A DNA stretch of 8,457 nucleotides from Microthrixaceae bacterium (lineage in GTDB: Bacteria; Actinomycetota; Acidimicrobiia; Acidimicrobiales; Acidimicrobilacustridaceae), in NCBI GenBank assembly GCA_023264915.1, contig JAHFUU010000078.1, positions 1 to 8,457 of the forward strand, in the 5' to 3' direction. The notes beneath the pieces are model-generated. The model was not told the origin of the DNA, did no database searches, and saw nothing but the letters and a program-made list of their open reading frames with translations. The position numbers were made by a program, and so were the translations under genes. This document shows positions 1-6,216 of this stretch, piece after piece. The first letter of the stretch is position 1. Every line of letters starts with the position of its first letter.

Positions 1-558
1 CACGGGCTCGCCGCCGAGGTCCGCCATCTCGAGGACCGTCTCGATGAGATGAACGATCGCCTCGAGGTGTGGGTGCTTCGAGCCGCGGCGGACAACCTGG
101 ACCCGTCACCTCTGCGTGGGTTGCTCCACCTGTCTCACGCGGCTGAGGACATCGGAGACGCCGCGTCGCAGATGGTGTGGTTGATCGACCAGGGAGAGGA
201 GCTCCATCCCATCCTGGCAATAGCGCTGGGCGAGTCCGACGAGGTCGTAGTGAAGATGCCGGTCGCGCAAGGCTCTCGAGCCGATGGGGCGTCACTTCGT
301 GAGCTGCGCCTGGGTGTCGAGCCAGGCTTCACGGTGCTGGCTGTCGAGCGCGATGGCCGGTATCTGTACCGGCCCCGCGGTGGCGTCGTGCTCGAGGCCG
401 GAGACCAGATCATCGCAAGTGGCCCGGACGAGGGTCGTGAGTACCTTGGGGGGCTGCTGGGCTGGCGCGTGCGCGAGGACGATGACACTGGCCGTGTCGA
501 TCTCGAGCCTCTGGGAGCGAAGGTGAAGCTCCGGGAATGGGACGTCTCGCGCCTTTGA
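1..558 (+). CDS. PhoU / TrkA-C (RCK_C) domain ion-transport regulator, 5' end missing
   Basis: The frame is open from the first base of the window, so the N-terminus lies outside; 185 codons and a TGA stop are visible. Residues about 1-75 (counted from base 1) are amphipathic helices of the PhoU type, including a stretch LSHAAEDIGDAASQMVWLI. Residues about 85-165 look like an RCK_C (TrkA C-terminal) domain: SLRELRLGVEPGFTVLAVER, then a strand with YRPRGG, then VLEAGDQIIASGP, the usual ending of that fold. RCK_C domains bind small ligands or ions and gate or regulate potassium and other cation transporters from the cytoplasmic face; PhoU-RCK_C fusions accompany such transporters. The partner transporter, if any, would be upstream and out of view. 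An internal ATG at 49 exists, but the coding sequence before it (with the LEDRLDEMNDRLEVWVLR heptad pattern) continues the same helix, so 49 is probably not the true start. An 84-bp gap separates it from mca. Confidence 0.8.
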   Translation, partial: HGLAAEVRHLEDRLDEMNDRLEVWVLRAAADNLDPSPLRGLLHLSHAAEDIGDAASQMVWLIDQGEELHPILAIALGESDEVVVKMPVAQGSRADGASLRELRLGVEPGFTVLAVERDGRYLYRPRGGVVLEAGDQIIASGPDEGREYLGGLLGWRVREDDDTGRVDLEPLGAKVKLREWDVSRL

Positions 559-642
559 TCGCTCCCGGGGTCAGGCTCAACATCTTGGGACGGGCTGGGT
601 GCGGGCGATCCAGCCGGTTCTGGTCCAGGTAGCGTTGGTTCG

Positions 643-1503
643 ATGCGCCAACCCGAGTCCCTGTGCCTGCTGGCCGTGCACGCCCACCCTGACGACGAGG
701 CGTCCAAGGGCGCCGGAACCGTCGCCAAGTACCACGAAGCGGGGGTGAGGACCGTTCTGGTCACCTGCACCGGCGGCGAGGAGGGCGACATCTTGAACCT
801 GGCGATGGACCGCCCTGAGGTCCGTGAGCGCCTGGTGGAGGTTCGGGGCGAGGAGCTTGCCAACGCCGCGAAGGTGATCGGGTACGACGAGGTCGTCATG
901 CTCGGTTACCGCGACTCGGGCATGCCTGACAGTGAGGCGAACGCCCGGCCCGACAACTTCTGGAACGCACCGCTGGAAGAATCGACCGGGCTGCTGGTCG
1001 AGGTGGTGCGGCGCGAACGCCCGCAGGTGATCATCACCTACAACGACGACCAGACCGGTTACCCGCATCCCGACCATCTCCGCGTGCATGACATCTCGCT
1101 CCGGGCTTTCGCACTCTCGGGCGACCCGGATGCCTACCCCGGCCTGGGCCAGCCATGGACTCCGTCCAAGCTCTACTACTCGGTCTGGTCACGAAAGCGC
1201 ATAGAGGCGATGCACCACAAGATGATCGAGCTGGGCGTCGAGTCGCCCTTCAGCGAGGACTGGTTCAAGCGGCCCTCATACGACGATCGAATCACCACGA
1301 GCATCGCCGTGGGCGACTACTACGAGGCCCGCAAGGAGGGACTGCTGGCCCACGCAACTCAGGTTGATCCTCGCTCGCCGTTCTGGTTCGGGCTCCCCGA
1401 CGAGATCATGCGCACGCTGCATCCCTTCGATGACTATGTGCTCGCCGAGAGTCGCGTCGAGACATCGATCCCTGAGGACGACCTCTTCACCGGCCTCCGC
1501 TGA
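643..1503 (+). CDS. mca: Mycothiol S-conjugate amidase Mca (PIG-L / LmbE family)
   Basis: This is a 286-residue zinc amidase of the PIG-L deacetylase family. The Mca branch cleaves mycothiol S-conjugates of electrophiles and drugs in the cytoplasm, giving GlcN-Ins and an exported mercapturic acid. The N-terminal metal motif AHPDDE is at residues 14-19 (H15 and D18 as zinc ligands, D17 as likely general base), and the second motif HPDH is at 142-145 (H145 third ligand, H142 catalytic). Stretches typical of Mca rather than of the related MshB are present: EASKGAGTVAKYHEAG, TGGEEGDILN, PWTPSKLYYSVWSRKRI, and the C-terminal HATQVDPRSPFW region followed by a tail ending EDDLFTGL. Length matches known Mca (just under 300 aa). 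The ATG at 643 starts at the conserved N-terminus; its ribosome-binding site is weak (AGGT about 14 bases upstream). It is followed directly by a tandem repeat array and a convergent gene. Confidence 0.93.
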   Translation: MRQPESLCLLAVHAHPDDEASKGAGTVAKYHEAGVRTVLVTCTGGEEGDILNLAMDRPEVRERLVEVRGEELANAAKVIGYDEVVMLGYRDSGMPDSEANARPDNFWNAPLEESTGLLVEVVRRERPQVIITYNDDQTGYPHPDHLRVHDISLRAFALSGDPDAYPGLGQPWTPSKLYYSVWSRKRIEAMHHKMIELGVESPFSEDWFKRPSYDDRITTSIAVGDYYEARKEGLLAHATQVDPRSPFWFGLPDEIMRTLHPFDDYVLAESRVETSIPEDDLFTGLR

Positions 1504-1511
1504 GCGGTTCG

Positions 1512-1559
1512 GGCTCAGGGTCTGGCTCAGGGTCGGGCTCAGGGTCGGGCTCAGGGTCG
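1512..1559. repeat. 12-bp tandem repeat, four units, just behind mca
   Basis: Four head-to-tail copies of GGCTCAGGGTCG begin at 1512, 1524, 1536 and 1548; the first ends in T instead of G and the others are identical. A degenerate remnant (GTGGGCTCA) follows near 1565. The array starts 8 bp after the mca stop codon and lies in the 104-bp space between two convergent genes. I see no stable hairpin or T-tract, so it is not an evident intrinsic terminator. Confidence 0.9.
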
Positions 1560-1607
1560 AGGGGTGGGCTCACGCTCCGCCGCCGCACCCGGGTCCAGCG
1601 TCCGGTT

Positions 1608-2093
1608 TCAGCCGCCCGGTTGGGGGACCAGGTTGAGCTGGGTCTTGTGCTCCGGTGAGTCACGGTCGACGATGTCGATGGTCTTGGGGTCGGTGATCTC
1701 TTCGGTGAGCGCGACGACCATCCGCTCGCCGGGCTTCATGCGCCCGGAGTCGAAGGACTTGCCAGCCTCGACCCAGTGCTCCCGCTGACCGGTGTTGACG
1801 ATGTTGATGACGGTGCCCCGATCAACGGTGGGAGCTCTTTCTCCCTCGGGGATGGTGACGCCCGGGTCCTCGCGAGGGCCGCGCCTCCAGTCAAAGCCCT
1901 CGTCGTTCACCTCCAGCACCAGCTTGGGTGTGAAGTTGACAGACGAGACAGTTGGTTGCCGCCCGTCAGGGCTGGGGCAGCCAGCGAGGGTGGCAACGCC
2001 GACCAGGGCCACCAGGGTGAGCCCGGCTCGCAACCCCGAGGTGCGGCGCGCGATCAGCCGGGTCCCTGGGCCGGCTCGGTCTGCGCAGGTCAT
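1608..2093 (-). CDS. Secreted lipoprotein with a cupredoxin-like domain lacking copper ligands
   Basis: A 161-residue protein read from the ATG at 2093. A longer in-frame GTG start at 2147 exists, but it has no Shine-Dalgarno-like sequence and would put an atypical stretch before the signal peptide; GGAAGA lies about 10 bases before the chosen ATG. Residues 16-39 form a lipoprotein signal: a basic patch (ARRTSGLR), a hydrophobic core (LTLVALVGVATL) and lipobox LAGC with C39, so the mature protein is probably lipid-anchored outside the membrane. The body follows a plastocyanin/cupredoxin plan: GTVINIVNTGQREHWVEAG, then SFDSGRMKPGE, then IDIVDRDSPEHKTQLNLV at the C-terminus. At the place of the usual C-x-x-H-x-x-M copper loop it reads D143-R-D-S146-P-E-H149, so the copper cysteine and its neighbouring histidine are absent. 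Only H106 remains at a position like the first ligand. A redox role is unlikely; it may be structural or bind a ligand. Convergent with mca, divergent from the GNAT gene. Confidence 0.75.
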   Translation of the reverse strand: MTCADRAGPGTRLIARRTSGLRAGLTLVALVGVATLAGCPSPDGRQPTVSSVNFTPKLVLEVNDEGFDWRRGPREDPGVTIPEGERAPTVDRGTVINIVNTGQREHWVEAGKSFDSGRMKPGERMVVALTEEITDPKTIDIVDRDSPEHKTQLNLVPQPGG

Positions 2094-2281
2094 CGGATTG
2101 GAGTCTTCCACGTCGCGCTCTCGAAGAACGCCAACGGCGGAGGCCACAGGGGCGGACCCGAAGGGTGGTACCGGACCGATCGCGCTGGGTGAGAACAGGG
2201 CCTTGCCAGATGCAAGGGAGTGCTCTTGATGAGAGTGCTGCTGATGAGATGACCCAAGGAAGCAGAGGGGATACTTGTGCG

Positions 2282-3193
2282 GTGATCGACATCACCGAAT
2301 GGGGGCCGAGCTACGCCGGTGTGTTGAGCGAGCTGGTGACGGCTTCGATGCCCCGTGAGCAGGTCAGCCCGGACGAGGTGATGGCGTGCTGCTGGGATGA
2401 TCCTGGGCTGGTGCTCGGTACGCCTGACGGCAGCGCAGCGCTGTCGGCGGTGATTCGGGCAGGCCCCGAGCCGGGGGGTTCTGGCCTCCGGGGATTCGTG
2501 AGGCTGCTCGCCGTCCACCCTGGCGAAAGGAGGCAGGGCATCGGCTCCGCGCTGCTGGCGCTGGCGGAGTCGTGGCTGCGAGAGCAAGGAGCCGCCACAG
2601 TCGAGATGGCATCCTCGCTCCCCTTCTACCTCTGGCCCGGCGTCGACGTGCATTCGATGCTGGCCATGCAGTGCCTGGCCGAGTCGGCGGGGTACAGGGA
2701 GAACGGCTCGGTCGTCATGTTCTCGTTGCCTGTCACCTTTCGTGCTCCTGTACCTGAAGGCTTCGACCTGCGCCGAACCCTCGGTGACGCGGATGCAGCC
2801 AGGGTTGGCAAGCTTGTGAGCTCGGAGTGGCCAGAGGTGAGCGGTTCGGTGGGTCGTGCCATCGAGCAAGGAACCTGCCTGGCCGTGTTCGACGAGGGCG
2901 AGTCGGGCAGCCGCGCCGTCGGCGTTGCATGCCATTCGGTCAACAGGGGTGGTTGGGTGGAACCGATCTGTGTTGTCCCGTCCTGCCGCGGCGGAGGCGT
3001 TGGTTCGGCTCTGCTGAGTCAGGTGTGCACTGACTTGATGGTGGCCAACTACCGTGACGTTCAGCTCCCGTCGGTGCCCTCTGCCAGGTTCCTCGCACGT
3101 GCAGGCGGCGCCGCGGGCAGGGTGTTCGGCACGTCGGTGAAGGTGTTGGGCTCTCAGCAACCAGAGCGCATCAGGTCTCGAAGCGCGCGGTAG
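2282..3193 (+). CDS. Tandem GNAT-family N-acetyltransferase, substrate unknown
   Basis: A 303-residue protein with two GNAT folds. The first acetyl-CoA pyrophosphate-binding loop is VHPGERRQGIGSALL at about residues 79-92 (R84-Q-G-I-G88); the second is VVPSCRGGGVGSALL at about 231-245 (R236-G-G-G-V-G241). Both loops are intact, so two active sites are possible. A FYLWPGVD stretch at about 115-122 follows the first domain, and I have a general recollection of similar sequences in other actinobacterial GNATs. Start choice: the GTG at 2282 lies 11 bases after AGAGGGG and begins at the first strand of the fold (IDITEWGP). The frame is open further up to ATGs at 2249 and 2165, but neither has a good ribosome-binding site. 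Size and duplicated architecture resemble mycothiol synthase MshD, and mca is nearby, but the MshD signature residues around the second loop are not evident, so that name is not assigned. Its last 40 bp overlap the convergent deacetylase gene. Confidence 0.8.
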   Translation: MIDITEWGPSYAGVLSELVTASMPREQVSPDEVMACCWDDPGLVLGTPDGSAALSAVIRAGPEPGGSGLRGFVRLLAVHPGERRQGIGSALLALAESWLREQGAATVEMASSLPFYLWPGVDVHSMLAMQCLAESAGYRENGSVVMFSLPVTFRAPVPEGFDLRRTLGDADAARVGKLVSSEWPEVSGSVGRAIEQGTCLAVFDEGESGSRAVGVACHSVNRGGWVEPICVVPSCRGGGVGSALLSQVCTDLMVANYRDVQLPSVPSARFLARAGGAAGRVFGTSVKVLGSQQPERIRSRSAR

Positions 3194-3993
3194 CCGATGA
3201 GCTTCACGCCACTCCGCTCGATCATGGCCCGCAAGCCTGCATCGTGGGTGACGAAGTGATGGTCATCCACCCGGTTTGCCCAGTCTGGCGCGAAGGCTCG
3301 AAGCTCGGGGGTGTCAGCGGCTGGGTGCACATACACCTCAGTGACTCCGGGCCTCAGATCGAACAGCGCCTTCTCGACGGTGCGCCGACTTCCGACCCCC
3401 GCGGGCAGCACGAGGAGCTGATCGCTGAAGACGACCCCCTCCTCTCTCGCTATGCGACGGTAGGGGAAGCCCACCCGCCTCTGACTCGATTCGCCCAGCA
3501 TCCGGATCGGTAGCCCGAACTCGAGTGCCAGCTCGAGATAGATGTCGAAGAACTCGGGTCGAAGCTGCATCGTGCCCATGTGCGAGTCGAGATGGCTGAC
3601 GTCGAAGCCCCAAAGGATGGCTCGTTCTATCTGGGCTCGACACTCCCGGCGCGCCTCGTCGAGGTCGGCGTGATCCCAGACGTCTGTGAGGGTCCGGGGG
3701 AAGCCGCCGTCGCCATCGAGCAGCGACGGGGCCTGGGTGATCGGGCCCCACCGGTACAGGTCGTACTCGGCATTGAGGGTCAGGTGCACCCCGACATCCT
3801 CACCGAGGTACATCGATGCAGCTTGCCGAGACCACGGGCAGGGCACCATCAGCGTGGCGCTGGTGGCAAGTCCCTGGCGAAGGCTCTCGTACACACCCAC
3901 GTTGGCGGCGTGGCTCGAGCCAAGGTCATCGCAGTTGATGATGAGTAGCCGGTCCTCGGCGGCATGCCCGAGCCGCTCGGCGAGCGTCGTCAC
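3154..3993 (-). CDS. ChbG/HpnK (YdjC) family carbohydrate deacetylase
   Basis: A 279-residue metal-dependent deacetylase of the YdjC fold, a family that removes N-acetyl groups from amino sugars such as chitooligosaccharides or acts on hopanoid head groups. Family landmarks in order: INCDDLGSSHAANVGV with D22-D23 (metal and catalytic aspartates), VGVHLTLNAEY with H70, VSHLDSHMGTMQLRPEFF with H134 and H138, and TEVYVHPA with H223. All key residues are present and length is normal for the family. No signal peptide is visible, so it should be cytoplasmic. The start is GTG at 3993, 10 bp downstream of the end of an inverted-repeat arm; the Shine-Dalgarno is weak, but no later start keeps the DD motif. 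Substrate cannot be told from sequence. The gene ends inside the convergent acetyltransferase gene (40-bp overlap). Confidence 0.9.
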   Translation of the reverse strand: MTTLAERLGHAAEDRLLIINCDDLGSSHAANVGVYESLRQGLATSATLMVPCPWSRQAASMYLGEDVGVHLTLNAEYDLYRWGPITQAPSLLDGDGGFPRTLTDVWDHADLDEARRECRAQIERAILWGFDVSHLDSHMGTMQLRPEFFDIYLELALEFGLPIRMLGESSQRRVGFPYRRIAREEGVVFSDQLLVLPAGVGSRRTVEKALFDLRPGVTEVYVHPAADTPELRAFAPDWANRVDDHHFVTHDAGLRAMIERSGVKLIGYRALRDLMRSGC

Positions 3994-4002
3994 GGTTCCA
4001 CG

Positions 4003-4079
4003 CTAGCGGGGCTTCGCCCCAGCCCTGACGAGTCATGTGGTCGGGATGGGATCGTCGGCCCCTCATCTGTTGGGGCGCC
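4003..4079 (+). repeat. Left arm of a long inverted repeat bounding the nuclease gene
   Basis: Read on the minus strand, this 77-bp stretch matches 4904-5011. The outer 33 bp (4003-4035) differ from 4980-5011 by one substitution and one single-base gap. Both copies have CTAG at the outer end, then a small palindrome (GGGGCTTCGCCCC here at 4008-4020), then TGACTCGTC. Inward the match is weaker but continues through CATGACTCGTC, a GACGA/CCCA-rich part and GAGGGGCC to GGCGCCCC at the inner end. The outer end is 10 bp from the deacetylase start codon. Confidence 0.85.
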
Positions 4080-4243
4080 GCCGGCGCTCACACCTGGTTC
4101 CGTGCGAGGCCCGCTCGCTGCCGCTCGGGCAAGCCCGAAGATGCGTCTCGGCGGCCCGGCGTGCTGTGACGGCGTCTTCGAGCTTGCCACGGCCAGAGGT
4201 TGACTCGCGCTTCACGTGATTCGACCCTTGAGGCTTCCCGAGG

Positions 4244-4816
4244 TCAGCGGAGGGGACGATGCCCGGATCCACACGCTGACCAGAGCCCCCGCGCCGTGAG
4301 GTGCGCCTCGTCTGCCGCTTGGCCGATCTCGTTCGCGTGAGCGAGGTTGGGTCTGATGGTGAGGGGTGCTGCGAATCCCTCGGCGACCATGGTCAGGTTG
4401 ACGAACAGACCGTCCTCGGCTCGCCACACATGGGCGAGCTCGCGGTCATAGCGGTCGTGGGTCTGCTGGTCGTGTTCGAGTCGGATGGCCGTCCCCGCCG
4501 GGAGGAGGGAGGCGAGTCGATCGTGTGCCTGTTCACCGAAGCACTCCACGGGTGTGTCAGGTCGTTTCGTCTCGGGTGTGTCGATCCCGAGCAGGCGCAC
4601 TGTCGCCTCATGCCCGTCACGGCTGACGGTGATCGTGTCCCCGTCGATGACCTTGTCGACGGTCGCGTCCTCGAAGCTTCGGTGGCTGGCCGTAGCCGGG
4701 CCCAGACCCGGTGAGGTGGTGACCTCGCCGGATCTGTTCGAGCATCCCGTGAGGATTGCCAGCACCAGCGCTGCAACCGGTGCGACGCTGGCCCTGACAG
4801 AGCAAGGATGAAGCAT
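4244..4816 (-). CDS. Thermonuclease (SNase-like) lipoprotein
   Basis: A 190-residue protein. The ATG at 4816 is preceded by AGGAAGG with a 7-base spacer, a good ribosome-binding site. Residues 1-25 are a lipoprotein signal ending in lipobox LTGC (C25), so the enzyme is probably tethered outside the membrane. Residues about 50-182 form an SNase OB-fold: VDKVIDGDTITV (D58, D60, calcium site), VRLLGIDTPET (R74, D79, E82, matching staphylococcal nuclease R35, D40, E43), and HDRYDRELAHVW (R125, matching R87). The catalytic set is therefore complete and a calcium-dependent phosphodiesterase cutting DNA or RNA is expected. C92 (VECFG) and C182 (WSACG) could form a disulfide, as fits an exported protein. 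Likely roles are nutrient scavenging from nucleic acids or degradation of extracellular DNA. It is the only gene between the two inverted-repeat arms. The 164 bp between its stop and the left arm hold no convincing gene. Confidence 0.9.
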   Translation of the reverse strand: MLHPCSVRASVAPVAALVLAILTGCSNRSGEVTTSPGLGPATASHRSFEDATVDKVIDGDTITVSRDGHEATVRLLGIDTPETKRPDTPVECFGEQAHDRLASLLPAGTAIRLEHDQQTHDRYDRELAHVWRAEDGLFVNLTMVAEGFAAPLTIRPNLAHANEIGQAADEAHLTARGLWSACGSGHRPLR

Positions 4817-4903
4817 CTGGAGCCCTTCCTGGTTTCTCGGTGGACGGTCGAGGCATGTGGATCACGACTCAACCCACGAGCGGTCGACGATCGAGCGCCC
4901 TTG

Positions 4904-5011
4904 GGCGCCCCAGAGACGAGGGGCCCGACGACCCACCCCCATCCATCACATGACTCGTCGGGGCTTGACTCGTCGGGCTTGACTCGTCGGGCTGGGGCGG
5001 AGCCCCGCTAG
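4904..5011 (-). repeat. Right arm of the long inverted repeat
   Basis: A 108-bp counterpart of 4003-4079 in inverted orientation. It carries the same elements: GGCGCCCC at the inner end, a GAGGGGCCCGACGA part, CATGACTCGTC, a palindrome (GGGGC-GGA-GCCCC at 4994-5006) and CTAG at the outer end. It is about 30 bp longer than the left arm, almost entirely because of two extra copies of a 14-bp unit at 4966-4993; with these removed the arms are nearly equal in length. The outer end lies 6 bp from the thiolase stop codon, so the palindrome could also act on 3' ends of thiolase transcripts, but there is no T-tract after it. Confidence 0.85.
4951..4993. repeat. 14-bp tandem repeat, three units, inside the right arm
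   Basis: Three head-to-tail copies of TGACTCGTCGGGCT start at 4951, 4966 and 4980; the first has one extra G (15 bp) and the other two are identical. The left arm has only one equivalent copy (TGACTCGTCAGGGCT, reverse complement), so the array arose by expansion in this arm. Confidence 0.92.
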
Positions 5012-5017
5012 AAGTCC

Positions 5018-6190
5018 TCAGAGGCGCTGGAGCAGCGTCCCGGTCCCGAGGCCGCCCCCGCAGCACATCGTGACGAGAGCCGTCTCGGCATCCGCGCGGT
5101 GCAACTCGTGCACCGCCTTGGTGAGGAGGATGCATCCGGTGCCACCGAGCGGGTGACCGAGCGCGATGGCCCCACCGTTTGGGTTCACGGTGGACATGTC
5201 TGGCTGGAGCTCACGCTGCCAGGACAGCACGACCGAGGCGAAAGCCTCGTTGATCTCGACCAGGTCTATGTCGGCCATGGACATCTTGTTGCGCCCCAGC
5301 AGCAGGTGGGTGGCATCGATTGGTCCTGTGAGCATCAACACCGGATCGACCCCTACGAGGCACGTATCAACCACCTTCGCGATGGGAGTGATCCCCAAGG
5401 CCCTGGCCTTGCTTGCTGTGGTGATCAGAACTGCCGCGGCACCGTCAGAGATCTGGGAGGAAGTGCCGGCAGTATGGATGCCGTCTTCGCGTGCGACGGG
5501 CTTGAGGTTGCCCAGCGCCTCGATGGTCGTGTCGCGCAGACCTTCGTCGCGCTCGACCCGGTGAGTCACCTGAGAAGGCTTCCCGTCATCGTCGAGGTCA
5601 GGCGCGTCCATGGCGACGATCTGGCTGGCGAAGCGGTCTTCAGCCCAGGCCCGAGCGGCCCGTTGCTGCGAGGACAGCCCGAACGCGTCGGTGTCGGTGC
5701 GCGTGATGCCCCACTTGTCAGCGATTCGCTCGGCAGCCTCGAACTGGCTGGTGAACTCATAGTGCCCGAAGTAGGTCCTCGGGATGGCCTTGCCCACTCC
5801 ATTGGACAGGCTCGATCCCATGGGCACCTGGCTCATGATCTCGACCCCGCACGCGACGGCTACGTCTATGACCCCTGACCCGATCAGGCTCGTGGCGAGG
5901 TTGGAGGCCTGTTGGGACGATCCACACTGGCTGTCGACGGTGGTCGCGGGCGACGTGACAGGCAATCCGGCCGTGAGCCAAGCCGTACGAGCGATGTTGA
6001 AGGATTGCATGCCGACCTGGCTGACGCAGCCACCGATGACCTGGCCCACGCTGGCCGGATCGATCCCGGATCGGTCGACCAACTCACGCAACACGGCGGC
6101 GAGCAGGTCGACTGAGTGCATGGTGGACAGGCCACCTCCGCGCCGACCGATTGGAGCTCGCACGGCTTCAACGATCACGACATCGTCCAT
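5018..6190 (-). CDS. FadA5-like 3-ketoacyl-CoA thiolase (acetyl-CoA C-acyltransferase)
   Basis: A 390-residue degradative thiolase that would cleave 3-ketoacyl-CoA with CoA to acetyl-CoA and a shortened acyl-CoA in the cytoplasm. Catalytic residues are all present: the nucleophile C89 in VDSQCGSSQQA, H346 in ALGHPLGGTG, and C376 in MCCGGGLG, plus the VEINEAFASVV motif. Several blocks closely match what I recall of mycobacterial FadA5, the steroid side-chain thiolase: VIGGCVSQ, the TAWLTAGLPV region, SQFEAAERIA, IHTAGTSSQISDGAAAVL and VEINEAFASVVLSW. A steroid or other bulky acyl-CoA substrate is thus plausible, but no other steroid-degradation gene is in view, so substrate remains inference. 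The ATG at 6190 is chosen over the GTG just before it because AGG lies 9 bases upstream and the ATG begins the usual N-terminus (DDVVIVEAVRAPIGR). A perfect 10-bp palindrome lies 16 bp upstream of the start. Confidence 0.92.
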   Translation of the reverse strand: MDDVVIVEAVRAPIGRRGGGLSTMHSVDLLAAVLRELVDRSGIDPASVGQVIGGCVSQVGMQSFNIARTAWLTAGLPVTSPATTVDSQCGSSQQASNLATSLIGSGVIDVAVACGVEIMSQVPMGSSLSNGVGKAIPRTYFGHYEFTSQFEAAERIADKWGITRTDTDAFGLSSQQRAARAWAEDRFASQIVAMDAPDLDDDGKPSQVTHRVERDEGLRDTTIEALGNLKPVAREDGIHTAGTSSQISDGAAAVLITTASKARALGITPIAKVVDTCLVGVDPVLMLTGPIDATHLLLGRNKMSMADIDLVEINEAFASVVLSWQRELQPDMSTVNPNGGAIALGHPLGGTGCILLTKAVHELHRADAETALVTMCCGGGLGTGTLLQRL

Positions 6191-6206
6191 CACGTCAGCC
6201 TATGGG

Positions 6207-6216
6207 CCAGGCCTGG
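6207..6216. promoter_or_regulatory. Palindrome upstream of the thiolase, possible operator
   Basis: CCAGGCCTGG is a perfect 10-bp palindrome ending 16 bp before the thiolase ATG, in the 5' leader region. It does not resemble the AACnnGTT-type site of the steroid regulator KstR. Ten-base palindromes are not rare in GC-rich DNA, so a regulatory role is only suggested by position. Confidence 0.2.

Larger units (their letters stand above)
4003..5011. mobile_element. Possible non-autonomous mobile cassette: inverted repeats around one nuclease gene
   Basis: About 1 kb bounded by long inverted repeats, with one complete gene (SNase lipoprotein) inside and no transposase. The unit sits exactly between the thiolase stop (6 bp away) and the deacetylase start (9 bp between), as an insertion into a tight intergenic space would. 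CTAG at both outer ends could be part of the repeat or a 4-bp target duplication of the kind IS5-group elements make at YTAR sites; no longer duplication is seen in the flanks (left CCACG, right AAGTC). The alternative is two unrelated copies of a dispersed intergenic repeat that happen to lie in opposite orientation. The repeats are seen directly; mobility is inference. Confidence 0.35.

Noticed and set aside
135..899. Long minus-strand ORF across the PhoU/TrkA-C gene and the start of mca
   Set aside because: Composition is Ser/Arg/Pro-rich with no recognisable motif, and it lies antisense to two well-supported genes; long antisense frames are common in GC-rich DNA.
2090..3160. 356-codon minus-strand ORF opposite the GNAT gene
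   Set aside because: Antisense to a gene with clear GNAT motifs; His/Arg/Pro-rich translation without domains.
2282..3193. Assignment of the tandem GNAT as mycothiol synthase MshD
   Set aside because: Length and two-domain layout fit, but the sequence around both CoA loops does not resemble the MshD motifs I know, so closeness to mca is not enough.
4125..4138. Small palindrome TCGGGC-AA-GCCCGA downstream of the nuclease as an intrinsic terminator
   Set aside because: The stem is short, the loop very tight, there is no T-tract on the minus strand, and it is over 100 bp past the stop codon.
4003..5011. A complete insertion sequence
   Set aside because: No transposase-like frame exists between the arms; the only convincing gene is the nuclease.
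5099..5878. 259-codon plus-strand ORF inside the thiolase
   Set aside because: The opposite strand encodes a thiolase with all catalytic residues; this frame shows no domain.
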